Positions 1 to 5,337 of a stretch of 5,337 bases of DNA are shown here, piece after piece (position 1 is the first letter of the stretch; every line of letters starts with the position of its first letter). Under the pieces are notes generated by a model. The model searched no databases. It was not told the origin of the DNA and worked only from the letters and a program-made list of their open reading frames with translations. The position numbers and the translations under genes are program-made. The stretch is from Globobulimina sp. (lineage: Eukaryota > Foraminifera > Rotaliida), in the NCBI GenBank assembly GCA_003354225.1, contig PIVH01000623.1, positions 1-5,337 of the forward strand, in the 5' to 3' direction.

Positions 1-49
1 TTGGTCCAGTAATATTTGGTCATATTGAAAAAGTGGTCATAGCGTCTGC

Positions 50-93
50 ATCTTATCCGATACATCACTGTACAGTAGTGTTCCCGATAAGAT
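50..93. repeat. 44-base imperfect palindrome with two nested arms
   Basis: The outer arms ATCTTATC (50-57) and GATAAGAT (86-93) pair perfectly. An inner perfect palindrome ACTGTACAGT (67-76) has the same centre (71.5). Four more positions between them also pair, giving 17 of 22 possible pairs. It could form a hairpin or cruciform, or bind a dimeric factor; nothing shows which. Confidence 0.65.
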
Positions 94-165
94 ATACATG
101 TATGATCGCATAATATATAAATGGTGGACCTGTAATTTATTCTCTCAATGCCTAAAATTCTGAAC

Positions 166-221
166 CTCTCAACTTCTCAACTTCTCAACTTCTCAACTTC
201 TCAACTTCTCAACTTCTCAAC
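166..221. repeat. 8-bp tandem array, seven copies of CTCAACTT
   Basis: The core CTCAAC occurs at 168, 176, 184, 192, 200, 208 and 216, always separated by TT, with no mismatch. It is bordered by degenerate remnants (CTCAATG at 153, CCTCCTACC after 221). No gene covers it. Such a pure array suggests recent slippage and should be length-variable. Confidence 0.95.
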
Positions 222-470
222 CTCCTACCGAATATATATCTTACGTTTCCAACAAACGTGAACCGAGATACTGGTACATGAGGGGGTTATCTTTTTAATA
301 TCATCGTTTAGTATTCTTGCAACCCCATCACCTTGAAAAAAAAAGTTGTAAAAACAATCCTTCGTTTTCTCAAGTGACACTGAATAAAAATAACATAATG
401 AGTTCACCGATTACAAACTGTGTTATTATAAATGAATCTGGATACACAATAAAGTATTGTCCCGTCGCAG

Positions 471-1013
471 GCTTCAAGTCATATCCGGTGCTGTCCACAA
501 AATGATACTCAAACATTATGTATTTGTAAAACCATTATCTATAAACACATTAATTACATCAATAAACATCGTACAATTTGCAGATTTGCATGTATGTATT
601 ATGTAAAGTGTAATGTTGAAATTGCATGATAATTTTCTCTATTTTTGTAATACATCTATGCAGTTTCGTGCTGTCGCATTTGTTGTGAGATATTTTCATC
701 ACAGAAAGAATTAACTCAACATCAAATCATTAAACATGACAGTTATAAGTTGAACAAAAATAAAAAATACAATAAACGTCATTTAATAATGCATAAAAAA
801 TCAACATTAAAAAAACATATCAATTGCAAATATGTACATCCATTTATTTGTAAAAGATGCAATAAAACATTTTCAAGAAAAGAATCACTGCAAAGACATA
901 TACTGACTCATTTAAAAAGAAATTGGAGGCAATTAATTTATTGCAATCAATGCAATGTTTCATTTATCTCCATCTCAAATTGTAATAGACATAAAAAAAT
1001 GTTACATAATTAA
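471..1013 (+). CDS. C2H2 zinc-finger protein, exons 471-591 and 664-1013, 5' end unresolved
   Basis: The final exon is open from 664 to TAA at 1011-1013. Three fingers have full ligands. The first has Cys at 672 and 681 and His at 720 and 735, with C-x2-C-x3-F-x5-L-x2-H-x4-H spacing. The second (849-911) is FICKRCNKTFSRKESLQRH followed by ILTH. The third (942-1007) is YCNQCNVSF...NRHKKMLH, with Leu replaced by Cys. Between the first two lies a decayed finger (768-839), Cys replaced by Tyr and Arg but spacing kept. Removing a 72-nt intron adds exon 471-591, carrying a Cys/His-rich C2HC-like finger (Cys codons at 519 and 525, His 567, Cys 579). No in-frame ATG lies in that exon. ATG 398 with an intron 422-470 would give a start (MSSPITNC), but that intron would be only 49 nt. 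C2H2 fingers usually bind DNA or RNA; no target can be read here. A decaying gene fragment is the alternative. Confidence 0.7.
592..663 (+). other. Intron in the zinc-finger gene, 72 nt, phase 1
   Basis: The donor is GCAT|GTATGT and the acceptor is CTATGCAG|TTTCG, with a pyrimidine-rich stretch (TTTTCTCTATTTTT) before the acceptor. Removal fuses the open frame from 453-591 with the finger frame at 664 in the correct phase. Without it, TAA at 648-650 closes the finger frame and the first complete finger has no in-frame start codon. Confidence 0.6.
937..942 (-). promoter_or_regulatory. Possible polyadenylation signal of the PX-C2 gene
   Basis: AATAAA on the minus strand lies 103 bases past the TAA of the PX-C2 gene, inside the last exon of the zinc-finger gene. 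It is the first exact AATAAA I find downstream. Variant signals such as AATAAT occur nearer, so the true site may be closer to the stop. Confidence 0.3.
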
Positions 1014-1029
1014 TTATTGACAATTTTAA

Positions 1030-1042
1030 AATAAAAAATAAA
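1030..1042 (+). promoter_or_regulatory. Polyadenylation signals of the zinc-finger gene
   Basis: Two AATAAA hexamers at 1030-1035 and 1037-1042 follow the TAA at 1011-1013 by 17 to 24 bases. Cleavage 10 to 30 bases further on would fall at or past the stop codon of the opposite gene. In such A+T-rich DNA the hexamer is common by chance; position is the main support. Confidence 0.4.
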
Positions 1043-1044
1043 AA

Positions 1045-4000
1045 TTAAACACAGTATTTGTGTGACTCTTGATCTGTTTTTTCAAATTTATTTAAGTGTT
1101 TGTCTCTATCTCGAACATGATACATAATGCCGGGGATCAATACTTGTCCCAAGACCCACGAATTATTTTTAGTTAGCTGGATTTTTTTATATCGCAAACA
1201 CAAATTTGCAAATTGCTTAAATGCCGCATCAATATATGCCCGATATTTGGCCGAAATCTCTTTTCTTTTTGTTTTAATTTGTGCAATTTGCAAATTTAAA
1301 AGTTCAACCAAATGACAGTCATTCTCGATTTTCGAAACTATTTTCATATCACAAACAAAAGAATGCAAATGGTTCATCTCTTGTTTCTCGTCTTTGTCGC
1401 TGATCGATTCATAAATTATCTTTTTATTCGTCACAATATCAAGTAAATAGAAATTGCAATTCTCTGCTTTGACATTATTATCCTTGCTATTCTTATTATT
1501 CTTATTATTGCTCAAAATTAAATGGGTCATATTATCAAACAACACATAGCATCGATGTGCTGCTGAAATTATATCTTGCTCAATTTTAACATTTGTAATA
1601 CATTTTTTTCTTCGTTTTTCATCAAAATATCCACTTCTATTTATACAGTACAATAACACCATAAAATAATATTTTCGCACCAATCGGTTCCAATGACACG
1701 ACAGTTTCAGAAAGTACTGACCGATTAATAATTGTTTGAACATTTTCTTTCGAAATGACTCTTTAAATAAACGCGAATGATGCAATATAAAGGATAAAAA
1801 TACACAAATTATTTGCCATTCTTCTTGGGATAATATATATTGCGCCGCTGCATAAAAATCGATATAACAAAAAGAATCTGGCAACAAACCAAAAGAAGGA
1901 CACTTACTATTTACAATCCATTCGCGTAAATAGCGAAAACATGAAAAAACCTGCCTTGGATACATAGCGTCTGTGGCTGCTATCAATGCTTTGCCAAAGC
2001 GGCCGATACAATGTCGCATCTCGCTGCTGCTGCTCATTAACGACGATATGAAATCGAGTATTTTGCTGTTATTGCTATTCCAGATTATTGCTTCCACCAA
2101 CAAGCGCTCGATGCGCCGAAACCCGCCGACTTTCTTCCAATACATCACATCGTGGCGGTTATAATTGGCGATCGAGCAAATCACAAATCGCATTATAAAT
2201 TGCCAATTCTGCCGGATGTATTGCTTCTGTTTGTTTGTCGTGATTTGGATTTTATCATTTTTATCAATATCCGGCGGGGCAAACCATTGCCAGGCTCGCG
2301 GGTTAATCGACGCATTATTTGCATTATAAAATGGATCACGGGCTAAAATTTTAAAATTATTGTCTTGATTTGCAATATTTGCAACATAGTTTTCTTGCCA
2401 TGTATGTGGTACAAATCGTTTTTCGCTGACTTGATTTGGACAATTATTTACTAAAAATTCATTTATGCTGCATTTTGGTGTTACGAATCATGGAAAGGCC
2501 AATTATTTCTTTACAAAACATATCTTCTTCGTCGCTTAATCCTTTTTTTTCTTCTTGTTGCTGCTGAACAATATTTAATGATATTTCTAAGCTCCGTAGA
2601 AATAATTTGTAATATAGTTTCATAATTCGCTCCCATTGAAAGGTAGTGAATGCTTTGTCATTTTGCCAATGTTGAATGTGCGACAAATCAAACTCAAATC
2701 TATTGCATAATTTACATATTATGGACAATAAAGTGTGCCCAAATGAGATATTCTGACTCGCCTTTTTTGCATAGCAATCCAAGCATTTCTTCCATATATT
2801 TAACAGTACACTGGCTATATGCTCGCGGATTGCATTGGCTTTGTTTGCTTTCTCTTCTTTTTTTGTTGAAAAGTAGTTATATTCACTCAGGTTTTTCTTG
2901 TTGCTCTTAATGCTTTGACGAAACTCTGATGTATCAATGTTGCAATTTGTAATACATTTTAACTTATTGGCGATGTCGTCAGTCCATGCAAGAATTTTCA
3001 AATTCGTTGGTAAGGCAGGTTTTGGTAATACGAGATATTTATTGTTGTTGTTGTCATTGCGCATTGCTGTAATAATAAAACAAGGACTGGTCAGAAATTG
3101 TGGGTTTTCATCCGCTCGCAAACTATGTCGGTTTTGGCCATACCCAATTAAATCAGGCATCGATCGTCTATGTTTGAGAGGAGGCGGAGCCGAATATGTA
3201 TTATTATTAATTGCCACATATAAATATCCCTTATGGGTCGCTAATAAATGCATAATATTTATATTTGCGCTGCCAACGGCAACCCCATTATTTATGTCAT
3301 CATTTAATAACAATTCAATTTTTAGATTGTTGTCTTTGGTGGGATAATAATTAAATAATAAGGTCTTGCTAAAACGTGGATGTTTATGATCAATCACAAA
3401 ATCCGTAATCATAATTGTAGTCAGATGCGCATAATACTCGCTATGTACATTTCGACGCGATATTTTTAATAAACATCCATTATATTCATCCTCTTCAATG
3501 GCTATATTTCTAGCACTAAATCTTAACTCTAATACGTGATGACAATCAAATGACAATTTGCTATCACCCATTTTCCACAGATTTACATTGTATTTCTTTA
3601 TTTGATTGATTTGCAAAAAGGAAAATAATAATTGACTATTATTTATCTCTTTCATTTTTAATATGGATTGCAAATAGTTATTAAAATATACCTTTCTCTC
3701 TAATATAAATTTGCAAGACATTGTGTTTAATATTCTTGTGCGTGTCGGCAATGTCGGCAATTTGAGATGTTTGTATTTGTGCTGTTGTTTTAAGGATGTA
3801 TTAAAATCATAGAAATCTTTAACTCGTTTATATAAAACATATTCTTCGTTTTCAAATCGGACTTGAATTTCATACTCGACATAATCACAATATTTGCGCG
3901 CAGATAAAACCTCACACTCAATCTCGTAGTCACTTTTATCACTTTTAATGTCACTCTGACTCTGACTATGACTCTCACTCTGACTCTGACTCTCACTCTC

Positions 4001-5039
4001 ACTCTGACTCTGAGCATGACTCTGACTCTGAGCATGACTCTGAGCCTCAGTTTGTCGCTTTATTATGGTGGACATAAATCTTTTGGTCGCATCTAAAACG
4101 GAGGAATTCCTCTTGGTTTTGGCGGTGGTCTCAATCGACTCGGTCTCGGGTAAAATTATTAACTTACTGTGGTGTATCGGTGAGGTCGGCGTTGGCGACG
4201 TTGGGAAATCCATAGATTTATTTTGTTGCCGTCTCGCCGACGGTACACTGCTCGGACGGGACAGCTTTATATCTGAATCCGTGTCAGTCTCTACATTTTC
4301 ATATATGTCCGCCATTGATTTATTTATAAAAGAGATTGTATGCCGACTATTGCGCGATGCTCCATTGTCATAGAACTCATCCTGTCATAAAAGAAAATAA
4401 AAGAAAATAAAATATAAATATAAAACAATCCGCAAAATCGCACATACGTTATGTGTCTGTGTCGGTGTCGGTGTCGGTGTATTATGTGTATGGCTATGGG
4501 TATATTTATTGCTTCCTTTAGTGAAATATTTTCGATTTGGTTTCTCGTAAATATTTACTTCGCTGTCGGAGACCGCAGAGTCATTCTCGAGACTGGCAAT
4601 ATTTGTCACCTCTTTGACTTTGACTGAACTCGACCGCGACCTGCAGCTGCTATTATTTTCTCGATCATTTTGAGTCTGAGATATCGATTTTGTTGATTTG
4701 AACTTGTGTTTACGTCTATTCGTTGTTGATGACTCCAGATGCAATGTTTTAGAACGTTGTAATAGTTTTTTTTTCCCTTTTAAAGCAATATTACTATTAA
4801 TATTACCTTCTGATACTGATATTGTATCACACTTTGTATTTAATGTCGGGTGGATCTTTGTGTGTGATTGCTTTTTTCGAGGTCGTTTTTTCTCAAATTT
4901 TTGCTTAAATCGAGCATTCAGCCTTTTTTGTACATTGTTTTGTTGATTCTGTCTCCTTGTTTTGTTCTGTTATTAAATATAAAAGTATATTAATGTTAGT
5001 TTATCGATCCTTGTTTTGGATAACCTGTTGAGTTGACAT
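1045..5039 (-). CDS. PX and C2-like domain protein with helical C-terminal region, four exons, about 1268 aa
   Basis: Proposed exons are 5039-5025, 4966-4448, 4381-2515 and 2450-1045; they sum to 3807 bases, one frame, ending in TAA. The start ATG at 5039 has A at -3, and only this frame continues through exon 2. Residues 6-40 are very basic (KKRPRKK at 31-37); 159-178 is a His/Thr/Pro repeat; 290-322 is a Ser/Gln/Glu/His repeat. A PX domain spans about 330-438: YKRVKDFYDF holds the basic phosphoinositide-binding position, LPTLPTR is a short proline loop, and FILERKVYFNNYL is the usual late helix. A C2-like domain spans about 460-568, with LELRFSARNI and HPRFSK matching C2 strands and the NPxF-type turn. 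RRSMP at 583-587 resembles a kinase or 14-3-3 site. The rest is helical; about 959-1071 includes SCHWNRLVRKYYFMVLLY, which recalls DUF1765. By family knowledge, PX and C2 act at membranes. Inferred role: peripheral membrane adaptor. The domain calls are firm; the exact third junction and the DUF1765 link are not. Confidence 0.85.
2451..2514 (-). other. Intron 3 of the PX-C2 gene, 64 nt (or 34 nt with an alternative donor), phase 1
   Basis: The PX-C2 frame ends at TGA 2461-2459, while the downstream frame is open from just before 2460 to the TAA at 1045. A GT...AG intron resolves the shift. The acceptor is GAATTTTTAG (G at 2451). Two donors in the same phase fit: GTAAAG at 2514 (64 nt) and GTAACA at 2484 (34 nt). 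I prefer 2514 because its length matches the other introns and its donor is closer to consensus. Using 2484 would add ten residues. That an intron or frameshift lies here is near certain; which donor is used is not. Confidence 0.75.
3953..4045 (-). repeat. Hexanucleotide coding repeat (Ser/Gln/Glu/His tract)
   Basis: On the plus strand this is an array of actctg/tctgac hexamers with ctctca, ctatga and gagcatga variants. In the gene's frame it encodes about 31 alternating Ser-X residues (X is Gln, Glu, His or Ala), just before the PX domain. The tract is probably disordered and likely to vary in copy number. Another minus frame across it reads as Val-Arg repeats, which explains a spurious 81-codon frame there. 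Confidence 0.9.
4382..4447 (-). other. Intron 2 of the PX-C2 gene, 66 nt, phase 0
   Basis: The donor is a consensus GTATGT (CATAAC|GTATGT) and the acceptor is TTATGACAG|GATGAG, preceded by a long T-rich tract. The intron is 22 codons long and in frame, but it contains an in-frame TGA at 4387-4385, so retention would truncate the protein near residue 198, before the PX domain. Removal joins ...QTHN to DEFYDN..., which is open through to the ATG at 4315. That internal ATG could serve as a start for a shorter form, but the upstream frame is open and the splice sites are good. Confidence 0.85.
4459..4480 (-). repeat. GTCGGT hexamer repeat encoding Thr-Pro
   Basis: Three GTCGGT units in a row (4461-4478, with partial flanks) encode TPTPTP near the end of exon 2, next to a THSHTH stretch and the intron 2 donor. 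It is a short low-complexity tract, probably disordered. Confidence 0.7.
4967..5024 (-). other. Intron 1 of the PX-C2 gene, 58 nt, phase 0
   Basis: Read on the minus strand, the donor is CAACAG|GTTATC and the acceptor is TTTAATAACAG|AACAAA. An ACTAAC branch-point-like motif lies about 29 bases before the acceptor. Without removal, the frame from ATG 5039 ends at TAA after 12 codons (5006-5004, inside this intron). With removal, the 5-codon first exon runs into 173 open codons. The donor is weaker than consensus (GTTATC), so an upstream donor with a different first exon is possible. Confidence 0.65.
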
Positions 5040-5069
5040 GTTTCATTAGAGCTTTTTAGCAACGCAGTT

Positions 5070-5078
5070 TTATTTCAT
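5070..5078 (-). other. Minimal upstream frame (ATG AAA TAA)
   Basis: A two-codon upstream frame lies 31 bases before the proposed start. A second upstream ATG at 5046-5044 opens a different frame that overlaps the start region and closes soon after. If the transcript begins upstream of 5078, both could reduce initiation at 5039, or the leader may be spliced (GTGAGA at 5083 looks like a donor). Confidence 0.3.
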
Positions 5079-5337
5079 CTCACCACTGAACAACAACACA
5101 TAGTTTTACCGCATCGTTTTTGTTTGTGTTATGTTTTGTTTTGTTTGGGTTATGTTTTGTGAGTCTTAAAAACCAACCCTGACCTTAGTAATATTTATTT
5201 ATGGTACTATAATATGGATAGAAAATGGCAAACTGAATGCAGAATATCACTGCTTATGCCTTGATCAATGACTCAGACTGGGTGACATTTATGATTTATA
5301 ATGGAACTGAATTGGAGCTATAATTAAATATATTTTA
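5079..5337. other. Right flank, upstream region of the PX-C2 gene
   Basis: Besides the 21-base duplication I see no gene here. The longest plus-strand ATG frame (5237-5323, 28 codons) has no recognisable motif. On the minus strand, A+T-rich segments such as CATAAATAAATA near 5200 could be core-promoter elements, but no clear TATA box or initiator stands out. Confidence 0.4.
5117..5158 (-). repeat. 21-base tandem duplication upstream of the PX-C2 gene
   Basis: On the minus strand two adjacent 21-base units of the form AAAACATAAC(C/A)CAAACAAAA differ at two positions. They lie about 80 to 120 bases before ATG 5039, in a C/A-rich, G-free stretch typical of an unstructured leader. They may lie in the 5' untranslated region or core promoter. 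Confidence 0.75.

Larger units (their letters stand above)
1..397. other. Left flank without a recognisable gene
   Basis: This stretch holds the palindrome, a TATATAAAT element (114-122) and the 8-bp array. Short open frames on both strands have no recognisable domain. It may be the promoter and leader of the zinc-finger gene, with the TATA-like element about 280 bases before ATG 398, but that is inference in A+T-rich DNA. An A-run at 337-344 is the only other notable tract. Confidence 0.5.

Noticed and set aside
166-221. Array as a CRISPR or telomeric repeat
   Set aside because: The units are 8 bp with no spacers, the unit is not a known telomere motif, and the host is eukaryotic.
225-407. 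Minus-strand 60-codon frame in the left flank
   Set aside because: It has no recognisable motif or clear start context; such lengths arise by chance here.
2459-2461. Programmed ribosomal frameshift or stop readthrough at the end of the PX-C2 frame
   Set aside because: No slippery heptamer or strong downstream structure is evident, and a short intron like the others explains the frame change more simply.
2937-3347. Plus-strand 136-codon frame
   Set aside because: It lies wholly opposite the C2-coding exon, shows no recognisable motif, and has a composition expected of an antisense shadow.
3790-4035. Minus-strand 81-codon frame starting with Val-Arg repeats
   Set aside because: It is the alternate-frame shadow of the Ser-X hexamer repeat inside the PX-C2 exon and has no domain of its own.
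2459-4315. Treating the 618-codon frame as a complete gene, with a second gene at 1045-2193
   Set aside because: The downstream frame is open well upstream of its ATG at 2193, to before 2460, and a GT...AG intron joins both frames. Likewise the frame upstream of 4315 is open to a good acceptor.
4065-4373. Plus-strand 102-codon frame
   Set aside because: It is antisense to the N-terminal part of exon 3, has no domain, and is explained by the opposite coding frame.
5237-5323. Plus-strand 28-codon ATG frame at the right edge
   Set aside because: It is too short, with no homologous motif and no flanking splice or poly(A) support.

Overview
This is eukaryotic nuclear DNA. It is A+T-rich (about two thirds by eye) and uses the standard code with TAA and TGA stops. 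The reading frames can be joined only by removing short GT...AG introns of 58 to 72 bases. I saw no bacterial operon layout, ribosome-binding sites, tRNA or rRNA. The species cannot be fixed from the sequence. Small introns, simple-sequence coding repeats and a PX-C2 protein with a large helical tail fit a protist (a Reticulomyxa-like foraminiferan is one guess) or an early-branching fungus. The C2H2 zinc-finger gene would also fit a compact animal genome.

Two genes face each other tail to tail. The minus-strand gene fills most of the window (5039 down to 1045). I reconstruct four coding exons: a 5-codon first exon, a 173-codon basic and Ser-rich exon, a long exon with a Ser/Gln/Glu/His repeat followed by a PX and a C2-like domain, and a final exon with an alpha-helical C-terminal region. 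All four exons join in one frame into about 1268 residues. A PX plus C2 pair suggests a peripheral membrane protein that reads phosphoinositides on endosomal or plasma membrane. The C-terminal helical region has a motif resembling the poorly characterised DUF1765 family, but that match is from memory and tentative.

The plus-strand gene (about 471 to 1013, possibly starting at 398) encodes a small zinc-finger protein. It has three fingers with full C2H2 ligands and spacing, and two degenerate ones. The stop codons of the two genes are only 31 bp apart, and each gene's nearest AATAAA lies inside or beyond the partner's 3' end, so the transcripts probably overlap.

The left flank (1 to about 397) holds a 44-base two-part palindrome, a TATA-like element and an array of seven 8-bp repeats, with no convincing gene. 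The right flank (5040 to 5337) is the 5' leader and upstream region of the minus-strand gene. It has a 21-base tandem duplication and tiny upstream ATG frames. The two genes share no evident pathway; their link is positional.
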